Shown: positions 43,218-55,376 of the stretch, piece after piece
How the letters are laid out: every line of letters starts with the position of its first letter
How positions within the stretch are numbered: the stretch's first letter is position 1
Source: Nageia nagi
Taxonomy: Eukaryota > Pinophyta
DNA length: 64,000 nucleotides
Direction: 5' to 3'
Assembly: GCA_050084985.1 (NCBI GenBank)
Contig: JBITNC010000001.1
Span: forward strand, 682,001-746,000
Notes under the pieces: generated by a model
Told to the model about the DNA's origin: nothing
Seen by the model: only the letters and a program-made list of their open reading frames with translations
Database searches by the model: none
Program-made: the position numbers and the translations under genes

Positions 43218-46022
43218 ACCTTGAAAGCTCCACTTCACATCCTTGGTGTGGAAGCTCTTCTTCATTCCTCAACTTACTCTTCATTGTGAGGTAAAATCAA
43301 GAGAAGGTATAATGTCCTTCATTTTGTCTTTTGGGCTTATCTTGCTAACGATACTAACTTGTTTTGAATCATGTGTTAGATAATTTTTTTTAAATATGAT
43401 TAAAAATAGTAATAGGATGCATTTATTTTTTATACTAACCTCTAATAAGCATATTGATAATTGAGATTAGTATATAAAAATTGCATTTCTTTTCCTCTCT
43501 AAACCATTTATTGATTCTATTTTTTTAAAAAAAAATTGCTCTCTTTTTCTTTGAAGAAGTTTATCTTCACACAGTTTATTTTGAGAGCACTTTAAAAAAA
43601 AAAATTAATTAATTATATATATAAGGGAGGACTTTATTATTTCTAACAAATATATTTTTAAATTCAATATCAAAACTAGACCTGATCGTGTCTTCTTTTT
43701 AAAATTTAAGTAAGCGGCTCTGTTGTTTTCCTCTGACCTGATCGTGTCTTCTTTTTCATTCCTCTCATGCGAGTGTTTTACATCATTGACCCCTTGGCAG
43801 CTCTATTGTTTTCCTCTGACCTGGCCGTGTCTTCTTTTCATTGTAAGCCTCTCATGCGAGTGTTTTACACCGTTGACCCATTGAATGTTGCCTTCTACTC
43901 CACTCTGGCTGCCGCCTGCTGGATTCTTCAGGTAAACGTTTGGTCTTCCTGCGGCCTTCTCTGCCTCTCGGCCTCCTTCTTGTAGCTTTCTATCCGCTGC
44001 CTCTCGGGTTCCTTACGTGGCCTTCTATCTGATGCCTCCCGACCTTCTGCATGGCATGAACCACATAGCATAGCTAAATAATAATGCTGCACCAGTCAGG
44101 AATCGAACCTGCATAGGCACATCTTTGGTATCACCCTCAGAGGCATCATTTTTTAAAAACCAACGCAGCATTGTCAATAGGCTCCGAACTTGTGTAGGCA
44201 TCTTCTCCCTGGATCCGAACTTGCGAGGGCATCTACTCCCTAGTCTCTGCCATCTCTTGTTCTAAACACTCCGCTTCTCATTTGCGGCCTCCTACGTCTA
44301 CCGTGTCTTCCTCGATGACAAGTCAATACGCTTCCTTCTCCATCTCCAATGCATACCTCCTCCAAGGACCCTCTCCTGTCTTGTGACATTGCGTAAACTA
44401 AGAATAGTACCCCTTCTACAATTCTGCGTCTTATTTATTAGCCGCCTCCTTTCTATTTCCTCTCTCCCTACTCAACCTTTTTTTTTACCTTAACGACTTT
44501 TTAAGAATGATGATTACTTGCAATGCATCTACTTTTTTAATGCATCGTATACTCTTTGGTAAGAGGGATCATCATCATTTTTTTAAAAAGGCATTTATTT
44601 ATTTTTTTCAAACACTTCATTATGATTAAAATCTGACTTAGAGTATTTTTTTTGGGTTTGCTTAAAGTCCTTGGGTAAATATATGTATTAAATATATATT
44701 TTTTCCAAGAGTTAGTAGGAGCATAATGATCTTTCTTTAATGCTTACTTGCTTAAAGGGAGAAAATATTCTAAATGCCTAGAATCAAGTTTACTCTAAAA
44801 GGTTTTTTTTTGCTATTTTTTAAAGGGGGAATTTATATTTCTTAATTTGATGTATACTTAGGACTTAATTTTTTAAGTTATAATGCATGCTTACTTAAAT
44901 TTTTAAGTTATGGATTAATATATGCTTACTTAAATTTTTTTAAGTTATGAATTGATGCATGCTTACTTTTTTTTTTTATAAAAAAAAAAGCTATGTGAAT
45001 GATATAGTTTTTGCTTAAAGCTTAATTTTTTAATGCATGCTCAAGGACTTAAATTTTTACTTAGGACTTAAAACTTTAATATGCATATTTATGACTTAAA
45101 ATGCATGTTGAGTATTTATCCTTATGCAAAAGTATGGAATGGACTTGTGCAAAATAAGTAATGATGTAAAGATGTCATTTAAGGGTTGGTAAACAAAACC
45201 TATTAGACACTTAGGTTTTAAATTTTTTGCATGGATGATTTTTTTAACTTATGCTCTTTTACTTCATGGTTCGCATTTTGATTTATTTGCTTATGCAAAT
45301 AAAATACAAACATTGATATGCACAACCCCCTAAAATGAACACATCCACAGTACATTCTGTAACATGACTTGTTTAAGGAGCTATGAGGTGAAGACAGGTG
45401 GATTGGACCTTTTCAATTCGACGATCCAAATGGTGAAAAGTCTGTACTTCTTAATTACCTCTAAGTCCTCTATTGGTCTGGACTTAACGCTATTAGGTGG
45501 ACAAACATGTGTGTAGTGATACCACATGTTCGCACGTCCATTCAGAGATTATCCTGATAACCTAGGAGGAAAATTTGAAACTTAATCAAGATTAATAATT
45601 TGACTGATCCAATAAACGTCATAACCTTGAAAAATAACTAGTACTTCTCCTTATAAGAGTATATTGTTGTCCAAAAGGAACTGGTTGAGGATTGGTAGTA
45701 CTTGGGCTCCTCTTGTGTAGGCATCTAGGTGAAAGCTTAATTTTAGACAAAAAAATAAACCTCAACAATGTCATTTTACATCTACGGTTCTTGAGATGAA
45801 AAATATATTTGAGTACATGGGTTATTATTTGAATTGTAAAACATTTGCACTTGTGAATCAAATCAAGCATGTATTTAGTGTTAAATGTAACATGCATTAT
45901 TTACTTGGTTAAAACTTGAAAACATATACTTATTATTTCACATTTTTGTGTAGCAAATAGAAGAATCCTTTTTACCCAAACACATTCTTGATAGTTTCAA
46001 CTATGGGATTTGGGAACCTCGA
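43218..46022 (+). other. long untranslated leader of copia copy 2
   Basis: 43675-43890 has about three copies of a unit with GACCTGATCGTGTCTTC and CTCTCATGCGAGTGTTTTAC. 43690-44500 is GC-rich relative to the element. Minus-strand GGTTCGATTCCTGACTGGTG at about 44094-44115 looks like a tRNA B box plus acceptor end, possibly an embedded SINE or tRNA relic. 44860-44980 repeats TGCATGCTTACTTAAATTTT. 44800-46020 matches copy 1. No gene. Confidence 0.6.
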
Positions 46023-46880
46023 ATGAAAGCCAAATTACAGGTTAGGAAGCTATGGCAAATAGTGAATGAGAACCTTATACCTTCTACAGATAAGAAGGCA
46101 CTAGAAGCTTACAACACAAAGAATGAGTTAGCAACCTCCATGATTTACTGTGTAGTTTCAGATGAGGTGCTCTTAATAATTTCCTTTTCAACCTCGACAA
46201 AGGAAGCAGGGGATAAGCTAAAGCAAATCTACCTTAGTTCAAAATTTTCAAGAAGATTTACCATACTCCAAAAGTTGCTTCAATCTCATCAAAGGGAAGA
46301 TGAAAATGTGGCTATCTACTTGAATAAAATCATTGATTTAAGGACCCAACTTGTTGCTTGTGGATGCAATTAGATCAATGATGAGTTTATGATCTTCATA
46401 ATTCTTCAAAACCTCTTTTCAAAGTTTGAAAACTTTATGATGGTTATAGAAACAAGACTTGATGATGAAAAAGAAGTTTCTCCCTTGAGAACCTTTCAAG
46501 GCACCTATTGAAACATGAGGAAACCTTTAAAATAAAGGGTTGATTTCTTCTCCTAAAGATAATAATGTTGCTCTTAAAGCAACCAAAACTTCTTTCAAAA
46601 AAATATTCAACCATAAAAAGAAATCTTATCTTTTCTCCTCTAAAAGGTTTGATAAAAGAGGTAATAGCTACAACAGCAGCAGGAATAACAGAAACAACAA
46701 CCATAGTAGTAAGAACAACGACAACAATAATTATTTTAAGCAAAAAGATAGAAAAGGTAAAGTAAACACTTTTAAGGAAAAACTTGATGGCAATTGTAAC
46801 TATTGTGGCATTTAAGGTCACAAAGAAGTTGATTGTTATAAAAAAAAAGAAAAAAATACGAAGGCAATGGAAATGTAAAG
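46023..46880 (+). pseudogene. copia gag of copy 2, broken
   Basis: UBN2-type gag: KLWQIVNENLIPSTDKKALE, DKLKQIYLSSKFSRRFTILQ and DENVAIYLNKIIDLRTQLVA, then a stop at 46372. The Asn/Lys-rich C-terminal part (46540-46815) ends in the knuckle CNYCGI*GHKEVDCYKK (about 46795-46845), with a stop in the knuckle where copy 1 has Gln (CAA versus TAA). Minus-strand open frames over this region are only the mirror of its repetitive codons. Confidence 0.88.
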
Positions 46881-48280
46881 AATTACAAAAGAAAAAAATA
46901 TTCATGCTGGTTTTGTTGCGACGCTCTACTCCATGTCTCCCTCTTTTTCATCTAAATGGATTGTTGACTCTAATTGCACTAATCACCTATGCTTTGAATT
47001 TTTTTTTTTGAGAACTTTCACAAATATAAAAAGGATGCAATTGTGATAGGTGATAACTCTACCCTTGAATTCCAAGGAATTGGGAGTGTGCTGATTCACG
47101 ATAAGGTTCTTGAAAATATTCTCTATGTTTCTAAGTTAAAGATGAACCTTCTCTCTATGATCCAAGTTGCTAGAAAAAGATACTCTTTTGAGTTCGACTC
47201 ATAATCTTCGTGCATTAAGAAAGGACTTACCACTTTGGTTAAAGAATCTGTGAAAGATAACCTCTACATTATGGATCAAGTTCCATCAAAGATGTGTCTT
47301 ACTTCTAGTATGTATTCTAAAGGTAATATTTGACACCATCGTTTAGAGCACCTTAACCATAAGAGTATTCAAATCATGAAAGACCAAGAACTTATGCAAA
47401 GTTTGCCTTCAATTTCTTCTTTAATTGGTCTATGTGAGAAGTGCATTCTTGGCAAGATGTATAGATAAAAGTTTGAAAAAGATAAGACAACAAGAGCATT
47501 TTAACCTCTTCAACTTGTGCATTCAGATTTGATGGGTCCGTTTCAAACTAAATAGCTTGGAGGAGCATCTTACGTCTTGATCTTCATTGATGACTTTAGT
47601 AGGATGACCTTTGGGTTTCTATTTGAACACAAGGATCAAACCTTTGAAAGTTTTAAAATTTTTAAGACCTTTGTTGAAAATCAAACTAACCTTAAAATTA
47701 AGATGTTGAGATCAAGATAATGGAGAAGAATATAACAATAATGAGTTCAATAACTATTATGCTAAGTATGGAATCAAAAGGTAGTTTACAATTCCATACA
47801 CTCCTCAACAAAATAATGTTGTTAAAAGAAAAAATAGAATAATTATAGAGATGGCTAGATGCATGTAGGGTAATCTTCTTAAGTTCTTATTGGGTGAAGC
47901 TGTGAGCACTGCTATTTACATTTTGAATAGGTGTCTCACAAAAGCTATTCAGAGTAAAACTCCTTTTAAGGCATGGTTAGGAAGAAAACCTAACATTTCT
48001 CACCATAAGGTGTTTGGTTGTGAACATTCTCTTATATTTTTCTGAGAAAAAGAAGTTGGATAAAAGAGCTGAAAAATACATCTTTATGGGTTATGAAAGT
48101 CAACATAAAGGCTATAGGCTCTACTCTCCAACCTATAAAGCAGTGTTCATTTCAAGGGATATAAAGTTCAATGAACTTTTTGAAGAATCTACTTCTAATG
48201 AGGATGTTGATGATCTAGAAGACTCTTCAGTTGCTTTTAGCTGGTTGGATATTGATGTAGACAAGTCACCTTAGGAACAA
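46881..48280 (+). pseudogene. copia protease and integrase of copy 2, broken
   Basis: The protease block KWIVDSNCTNHLCFE (about 46957-47003) has Asn for the active-site Gly. The GAG-pre-integrase part ends with C..C...K. The integrase core has LVHSDLMGPFQT (about 47515), FIDDFSRMTFGFL (about 47585), and decayed YTPQQN..VKRKNRI (about 47795-47840). The C-terminal YIFMGYESQHKGYRLYSPTY with the acidic NEDVDDLEDSS lies at 48014-48270. Several frameshifts and stops between 47330 and 48010. Confidence 0.87.
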
Positions 48281-49290
48281 AATTCTCTAACACAAAGGGT
48301 AACAAGGAGCATGACCTTGAACAAATCTTTAATTGCCAAGGTTGACAACAAACATAAGCCTTTAACTTTCAAAAAAGCTTCTAAGCACGAGTGCTAGATG
48401 GAAGCCATGGAAGTGGAGTATGATGCACTTATGAAAAATAAAATTTGGACTTGATTCTTTATCCTAATGAAAAGAATGTGATTGGTAATAAATAGATTTA
48501 CAAGGTCAAGTTCAATTCAGTAGGAGATATTGAGAAATACAAGGCAAAGGTAATAGCTAAAAGTTTTGCTCAGAAATATGATGTAGATTATGAAGAAACC
48601 TTTGCTTTCGTGGCAAAGATACCTACTGTAAGAGTTATCTTTGCTCATTCTGCAGCTCAAGGATGAAAAGTTTTTCAACTTGATGTCAAGAGTGTATTTC
48701 TCAATAGTGACTTAATTATGGAAATCTTCATGAATCAACTAGAAGAATTTATTATAGAAAGTAAAGAGTCCTTTGTGTGCAAGCTAAAGAAGTCATTGTA
48801 TAGATTTAAGCAAGCACCTAAAGCTTGGTATAAAAAGATTTCAGGGTACTTCGTAGACATTAGATTCTTCAAGTGTTTTTTTAACTTTGATCTATATATC
48901 CTTAATCAAAGAAAAGTTATGGTCTTAATTCTTCTTTATGTGAATGATCTCTTGATTATTGGGAACAATGATGAAATCATTCAAGAGTGCATATCCAAAC
49001 TTAAGGCAACATTTGAAATTACTGATATTGGTCTCTTGCACTACTATCTTGGAATGCAAGTGTATCAATATAAAGATTGTACTTACATCAGTCAATCTAA
49101 GTATATATCAAACATCTTGCATAAATTTAGAATGGAGAAATGTAGATATGTTCGATCCCAATCTTTTGGAATCACTGTTTCTCTAAGCTCCAACTCTCAA
49201 TTAGCTGATGTTACAGCTTATAGGCAATCAATTGGTAGTCTTTTGTATTTGACTATATCCAAGCTAGACATTACCTTTGTAGTGAATCTG
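48281..49290 (+). pseudogene. copia reverse transcriptase of copy 2, broken
   Basis: The first part (48400-48715) is in broken frames (KVKFNSVGDIEKYKAKV-like). The open piece at 48718-49299 contains ESFVCKLKKSLYRFKQAPKA and ILLYVNDLLIIGNNDEI, in which the catalytic YVDD is YVND (a G-to-A change of an essential Asp). LGLLHYYLGMQVYQ-type and SIGSLLYLTISKLDITFVV blocks follow. Here the segment that is duplicated in copy 1 is single. Confidence 0.9.
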
Positions 49291-49880
49291 ATAGCATGAT
49301 TTATGTTGAGCACCTCAATGCTATTAAGCAAATTTTGAGGTATGTTGTAAGGACTAAGGATCTTACTCTCAAGTATTCCAAATTGCCCTTATTTATTCTC
49401 TCTAGATTCTCAATTCTGACTATGGGGGAGAGAGATGATAAAAAGTCAACTTTTACTATGTATTTAACATTGATTCAAGTGCTATCTCTTGAGCTTCCAA
49501 AAAGCAACCTACTATTTCTCTTTCCACCATAGAAGTTGAATATTTGCCATGTCTGTTGTAGCCCAAGAAACCATTTGGCTAAGGCATCTTCTGAAAGAAA
49601 TTGGGTATGAGCAAGGTGGCTCATCTTTGATCTCTTTAAACAATCAGTCAGCTATTTCTTTGGCTAAGAATCCAATGTTCCATCAAAGAAAAAACATGTG
49701 AAAATCCATGCCCATTTTAAGGAGAAGGTTCTTGATGGCATCATACACTTGGAGTATTGTCCATCCACCTTGAACTTCGTTGATTTGTTCACCAAGCCCC
49801 TCCTAGAAGCTCAATTTTATAAGCCTAGGAATGCTATCGGGTTGGTGAAATTACCCTTAAGGGAGAGTGAAATTTGAATT
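49291..49880 (+). pseudogene. copia RNase H of copy 2, broken
   Basis: Broken frames give DDKKSTF, WASKKQPT-like, EVEYLAMSVVAQETIWLRHL and LISLNNQSAISLAKNPMFHQ, ending near 49870 with LVKLPLRES. These are the standard copia RNase H landmarks (KS.S, E.EY, WL..LL, D..SA). At least three frameshifts. Confidence 0.88.
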
Positions 49881-50013
49881 CTTGTGTTGAATTCATGTTT
49901 GTGATGACAACTTCACCTTTAGAAGATTTTTTGTTGTATAGTGTTGATTTTATTGTACACCTTCGTGGTAAGTTCACTCTACATGAGGAACTTGTACAAA
50001 TTGGCCAATCTTG

Positions 50014-50222
50014 CATTGTTTAGCTATCCATATGTGAGAAACTCTTATGTATCTTTTGACACTGTTTAGTTATCCATATGTGAGGAACTCATATGTGCAT
50101 ACTCTATTTTTGGTCCATCTAGCATTGTTTAGTTATCCATGTGTGAGAAACTCTTATATGTCTTTTGGCACTGTTTAGTTATCTATATGTGAGGAACTCG
50201 TATGTGCATGCTCTATTTTGTA
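50014..50222 (+). repeat. higher-order repeat in the copia 3' untranslated region
   Basis: Two copies of a roughly 109-bp unit, each made of two related halves: CATTGTTTAGCTATCCATAT... and CACTGTTTAGTTATCCATAT..., with GTGAGRAACTC in every half. Located between RNase H and the PPT. Confidence 0.88.
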
Positions 50223-50652
50223 ATGATAATCAACACATATTTTATATACAGCAGGTGATTATAAGTTTTTGCATGGTATCTTCATGATGACTTACAGTGC
50301 ACCATTGATCAGTTTATGATGGTATTTGTATGATTCATCTATCTTTATTGATATGAATATGATGCATCTAACTGATTCTATTATTTGAGCTGCTTATGAC
50401 TTGTAGGTTCCCTTGAAAATGCAAGTTACTTACCTCAAGTATGCAAGCTCTTCGAGACTCTTCATGACTTCCAGTTGGATGACTACTTCATGTACATTGA
50501 AACTGGTTGTGATTAATGATTATATTTGGCAAAGTAATGAGTCTTAAACTAGATCTTTCTTGCTTCACAAATATGTAAAAAGTTTTCATCTTCATTGTAT
50601 CTGTTTAGAGAAGAACTCTTTCTTTTCTACTCGCTCTATCCCAATATTGCAT

Positions 50653-50662
50653 TAAGGGGGAG
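50653..50662 (+). other. polypurine tract of copia copy 2
   Basis: TAAGGGGGAG directly before the 3' LTR start TGTTGG at 50663. Confidence 0.85.
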
Positions 50663-51157
50663 TGTTGGAATGTATAATGCATTATTGTAAAGGTTTGTAT
50701 TAAATCTTCTATATAAATTCACTAATACTTAAGGGTATCATTTGATACCTTAAGTATTTAAGTGAATATAATAATGTAATCTATCCTACACTCCATGTCG
50801 TGAGCATGCCCCTTAGGTAAAAGGATGTGCATATCATGCTTTTGTACATTGGATAAAAAGGTGGTCCAAAGAAGGATTTTGACCTATAAATAGAAGGCTC
50901 CCTCTTTGTGATTACATACTAATTGTAGAGTAAAATTATGCTATAGGATAAAAGTGTAGGAGTTGAGATTAAAAGGATTGTATTTGTAATTGAAGTAATG
51001 ATCTAGTTAATGGATGTACTCCTAGTTGGAGGAACCATTTTACATCTTGAGTTACTTTGTGAGATTGTCTTATTTGTGAGTTAGTTAGATGTGAATTGAG
51101 AGTTTTCAAGAGATCTTGGTAGTTTAGGATTGTTCTTGTTATAGTTCAATTCTCTCA
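50663..51157 (+). repeat. 3' LTR of copia copy 2
   Basis: 495 bp, TGTTGGAATG to ATTCTCTCA, followed by TSD AAACA. Aligns with the 5' LTR over its full length except for an 11-base gap (GTAAGAGAGTT). Confidence 0.94.
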
Positions 51158-52990
51158 AAACATATAGGGATATATCAACATCATCTACATAGATACAAAG
51201 ATGGTCGTGGATGTTGAATTTTAAGTAATTTTTAGGATGTTTTATATTTGTTAATATTCACCATTTTGCAAAATGAGTTTCAAAATCTGTCCTCTAAAAC
51301 ATACAACATATCTAAGGATTGACATACTATTTTTCTTAAATGTACGAAATCAACTACATATATAGATCTTTGTTGTGCATGTTTTACCAATGAATAAATC
51401 TCTTGCAACATTAGTATTAGCCCATACAAAGTTAACGTCTCTAAATTTGTTAAACGTTCTAATAGATCTTTTGCTTCATCAACTTATCATCTTTGTTTAA
51501 ACATAAACCTAGTCAATGATTGATACTCTCCAACACTCTACATGCAAGTTTATAAAGTGAAATCCATCTTAGTTTCAACATCTTTTAATATTTTTTTCTT
51601 TTGTTATGCCTTCGAAAAAATCTTGAAATTCTTTATATTGTTTAGAACTATTTGCTATATAAATGTACAACTCTCGAATAAGATCTTTAACATTTGCAAC
51701 ATAATCATCAGTGCTAAGAATTTTATTTGTTAAATTCATTTTATGAGTCATGCAATGTATGACAATCATATAAGGATCAATTGCTGTTTGTAATCCAATA
51801 CAAAGACCTTTTCGACTTCCTTGCATTATAGCTGCACCATCAACACCTACACAAATTAGCTTTGAGGTAATTGAAAAATCATTTATTTCTACAATGTTTT
51901 TTAAATTGGAAATGACTAATTTGTATAGGTTTTCTGTATTGTTGGTTTCTTTCATTTTATCTATAAAAAGTAAATGTGTATGTCTTGTATGACTATCAAA
52001 CTTGTAAACATGCATACAAACCCATGATGTATTATCTACTATTGTAACCTCATCAACTGAAAGTGAAATAAATTTTGTTTTTTTTTTACATTTTCTTTTA
52101 AATCTTCTTTCTCAATCATTGCCAAACAATTTGCAATTTCCCAAGCGCTTGATTCAAACCAATGAGATTGTCGATTGCTTTTAATACCAATTTACTGATA
52201 TAAAATTCTATAGTTTGAATAATCTACCATCAGTTTTCCATTTTTCAATATATGTCATACCATGCAAAATTGCACTCTTTTGACTACTAATTGAATATTC
52301 ATTAATTTTTCAATATGGGTAGAAATAGTTGCACGCTTGTCATGAAGTCATTCTTGTTCTTCAAAAAAACTTTCATACTTAGCTTTATACTTTAAATGAT
52401 TGCACTCTTTCTTAATTTTCATTCTCATTTTCTTCACTTCATTGCCATCTTTATCTTTTTCTGTGTAGTAAACTTTTTTGCAATGTTTATCAAAGGTATC
52501 TATATTTAATTGCATTCAGTGCTCTCTTCGAAGTTTTCAAGTACATATTTTGCACCTACATTCAGTTTGCTCACTACCATCTTCTTTCATTATGGGTTCA
52601 ATGAAAGGATATTTTGCAGCTCAATCAAAGCAAAAACTTCTTGCTAATGTCCATCTACTTCTTTTCCTACGTTTTGTTTCTCGGTCATACTCTTCATTGG
52701 GATCAATACCTTCACGATTCTACAAAGTGTTAGTTTCTATCAGTGATGAATTTTGTGATGTACGGACCTTTGAACTTGAAGCATCAAGGTAATTATTAAA
52801 ATGTGCAATTTCTGCCTCGTCGCAAACATACTTTGGTGGTGGAATATCCAAATCATCAATAACATCATCTTGTTTGTATGCCACATTTATGCTTTCTCAA
52901 AATGGAAAAGATTAGGGAGCTTCATAATCTACAAGTGGAATAGAAACACAACTAGTGAATAAAAATGGAAATACTACAGATCATTCACCT
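51158..52990 (-). pseudogene. hAT-like transposase gene, 5' half (zinc finger and catalytic core)
   Basis: Minus strand, start side at the right. Near 52860-52700 an N-terminal segment KYVCDEAEIAHFNNYLDASS is followed by a basic patch KRRKRSRW and a zinc-finger-like EPIMKEDGSEQTECRCKICT with ...HCKK, as in TTF/BED fingers. The core at 52090-51575 reads KFISLSVDEVTIVDNTSW (catalytic-Asp region), KLICVGVDGAAIMQGSRKGL and MIVIHCMTHKMNLTNKIL, the typical hAT-relic core of the ZNF862/DUF4371-like group. Stops and frameshifts throughout. Broken at 51158 by the copia insertion and continued at 42697. Confidence 0.83.
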
Positions 52991-53540
52991 TTCAAACTAA
53001 ACGTAAGATGATGTACCTCCAATTTTCATATCTGATAAGGATTGAAGATTGATTTGTTTCGGTTGGCTGAAATAAGATAATATATTTTTCTTTGATTTAT
53101 TGTAACCATGCTTTTCATATTTATTTGATTCTATGAAACCTATTTGAAAATTTAATTTGCACCTTCAAAATGACAATCTTCCATTAAATCACAATAGTTT
53201 CTTTGAAGTTCAAATTTAATAGATTACAAAGGCATTTGCAATCGAACGGTTGCAAAACCGAACGCATCCAAAAGTTGAAATATAATCAACATTGAAACGA
53301 CGAAAACTATTGAGTGTATCACTATCGCATGGGTGTTTGGCGATTTGATTTTAGGCTACATAAAAGGGTATAAATATTTGACGATTCTCTCTATAATCTT
53401 AGTCGTCATGTTGGTGAATTAATATTAAAATCTATTTAAAGCATACAACTATTTGGTGAGACGACTTCAATATTTTTAAAAATTTGTAAATTTTTTAGCG
53501 ACTTCATGGTGGCTTATGGTGCAAGAATTTGCCAAAAAAC
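52991..53540. other. unassigned spacer
   Basis: AT-rich. Contains TATAAATA at about 53373 in plus orientation and an AACGGTTGCAAAACCGAACG-type near-palindrome at about 53242. No ORF or element end assigned. Confidence 0.4.
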
Positions 53541-53559
53541 ATGTTTTGATAATTCAAAC

Positions 53560-55135
53560 ATTCGCTTATAAGTAAAGATTTGTGGCTAAAATTTTCCCTG
53601 ATTGCCACTTAGCTGAAAGCAAAATGACTACACCCCCTTTGTTATAACTATACCCAATCGAATAATACCTATTGCTAGGCCAGATAAGAGAGTAAGCAAA
53701 CTAGAGATTAAATTCAAAAAACTTAACTTCTTGAAGACAAAGAAATCTAGGTGAAATGTAAGCTTGAAAACAAATTTCATCGTAAACAATATATCTTCAG
53801 ACTAGGTTCGTCAACCCTCTTACATTCCAAGAAAGAAAAATCATTCTAACTGATCAAGGAGCATAACTCATCTGACATTGTCAAAATTGCTCAAACCAAA
53901 AGAACGTGAAAAATATTATTGCCAAATGACTCATAAGATTGTGGTAGAGTCTGTTTGGTGACGTTTATCATTTGGTACCAAAGTTTCTCCCTGGGGAGGG
54001 CTATGGGATCTTTGACCAATCACCAGGGAGTTTGTCCCTTTGTTCTATTGCCAAATTACAACAAAGATCAAGGGAAGTCCTTCATCTTTTGGAGGGAACA
54101 TTATCCTTGAGAGACGAGGGAGGAACAAGTGGGGTGGTTGGACGAGTAGAAGTTACTTGATGAGATGACTTGGAAGTTGTAAGCTGAACATAATTCATGG
54201 GTACTTGGCCAGCTTAAGGAGCCTTACCATTATTACCCATTTTGTGAGAAATCGTGGTTCATTCCTCTTGGCTACCCTTGGAGGGTTGAACGAGAGTACT
54301 TAGAGCCGAATTTGAAGGATTGATAGTCTTATGCTTAAATTGTTTAGATATGAGAGGGCAGTCTTTAATTTTGTGAGTTACTGATTGGCACCAATAGCAA
54401 GTATTCGACAAATTGAGATAAACCACTCTTTGTGGAAGCAAGCATCACCAACTTAAATGTCAATGAACTCCTTTAGATCTTTAGTAAGGTTGACCTTGAC
54501 ACACATGCGATGGTTCAGTTTAGCCATAAAAAATTGGACTAATTCATGACAAACAAACTCACCAATGATAGACACTAGACTTTGCATGAACGACCATAAG
54601 GCTAATAGAAGACTGGGAAATTCCACCCATACCAAGACCTTCAAAGAGACTTCATTAAAAATATTGAAGTCTCTCGTCTAAGTTTGAAAGATGAGCAATG
54701 TGTTATGAACATAACACAACCCATTGTTCAGTACTAGCTTAGCTTTCTCAAGGTTAAAAAAGCGAAAATGGAAGAACTCCTTGGAGAGGTTTTGAACTTG
54801 TTCAACTTGGATCCCATGGGGATGCCAATATTGTTGAATACAAGTTTTCAGAATGGAACCAATGGGAATATGACCAAAGAAATACCCTACCATTGAAATT
54901 CAGGGAGTGGAACAAAGAAGTTTGAGGTAGAAACAATACCTCGAGGAATACCTTCAAAACGAACTTCCAAGGACACTTGTTCACGACTAGTGGTGTTGGT
55001 TCCATGCTTCATTGTTATTGCTTCTGCAAGTGATGCAGATGCATGCAAGGCAAAGGCCATTAAAAAGGCCACAAATACGCCTAAAGTGAAGTAAATGCAG
55101 ATGGAACAACAATAATGATCACACAAAACCTGCAC
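53560..55135 (-). pseudogene. L1-type LINE: ORF1 (DUF4283 and zinc knuckle) and start of endonuclease
   Basis: Reading right to left, ORF1 starts near MKHGTNTTSREQVSLEVRFE (ATG at about 55011). It continues through the DUF4283-like region VGYFFGHIPIGSILKTCIQQ, with FHFRFFNLEKAKLVLNNGLC and VLVWVEFPSLLLALW, to a CCHC knuckle CYWCQSVTHKIKDCP (about 54390-54350; Thr for Gly). A spacer leads to the endonuclease start RMIFLSWNVRGL (about 53850), LCLQEVKF with the catalytic Glu, and YSYNKGGVVILL (about 53640). The rest of ORF2 is missing; the fragment ends at about 53560-53600. ORF1 is an RNA-binding protein and the endonuclease nicks target DNA. Multiple stops. Confidence 0.78.
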
Positions 55136-55143
55136 CCTCTATG

Positions 55144-55206
55144 AGGAATGATGGTATAATGACAAGATCTAGAAACCATGGCAGTATAATGATAAGATCT
55201 AGAAAC
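55144..55206 (+). repeat. 30-bp direct duplication
   Basis: TATAATGACAAGATCTAGAA and TATAATGATAAGATCTAGAA, each followed by ACCAT, sit head to tail just upstream of the LINE ORF1. Confidence 0.75.
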
Positions 55207-55297
55207 CATAATGACCCATGTGGTTTGGCTCTTATCTCTCCAATCCTTTCTCCTCTTTCACATCTTCAACATGTTTTTATTATAATATAATACAATG

Positions 55298-55376
55298 TTA
55301 AGCTTGAGGACTTGGCCTCATGGGCAACCTACGCCCATGAAAAGGTAGTGACCCAAGTTCAAATCTTGAAAAAAAA
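55298..55376 (+). mobile_element. short tRNA-SINE-like fragment
   Basis: AAGCTTGAGGACTTGGCCTC, with an A-box-like TGGCCTCATGG, then a B-box-like AAGTTCAAATCTTG about 40 bases later, followed by an A-run. The layout fits the tRNA-related head of a plant SINE. Only about 80 bases are legible. Confidence 0.4.

Larger units (their letters stand above)
42698..51157 (+). mobile_element. Ty1/copia element, copy 2, complete, 8.5 kb
   Basis: Complete copia element with LTRs at 42698-43203 and 50663-51157, flanked by the target-site duplication AAACA (42693-42697 and 51158-51162). PBS for tRNA-Met, a leader of about 2.8 kb, gag, protease, integrase, RT, RNase H and PPT lie in standard copia order. The LTRs differ at roughly 35-40 of 495 aligned positions by eye, mostly transitions, plus an 11-base gap. 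It is inserted in a hAT-like transposase gene and belongs to the same family as copy 1. Confidence 0.94.

Noticed and set aside
46444-46905. 153-codon minus-strand ORF
   Set aside because: Antisense of the Asn/Lys-rich copia gag tail; the plus-strand frame has the homology.
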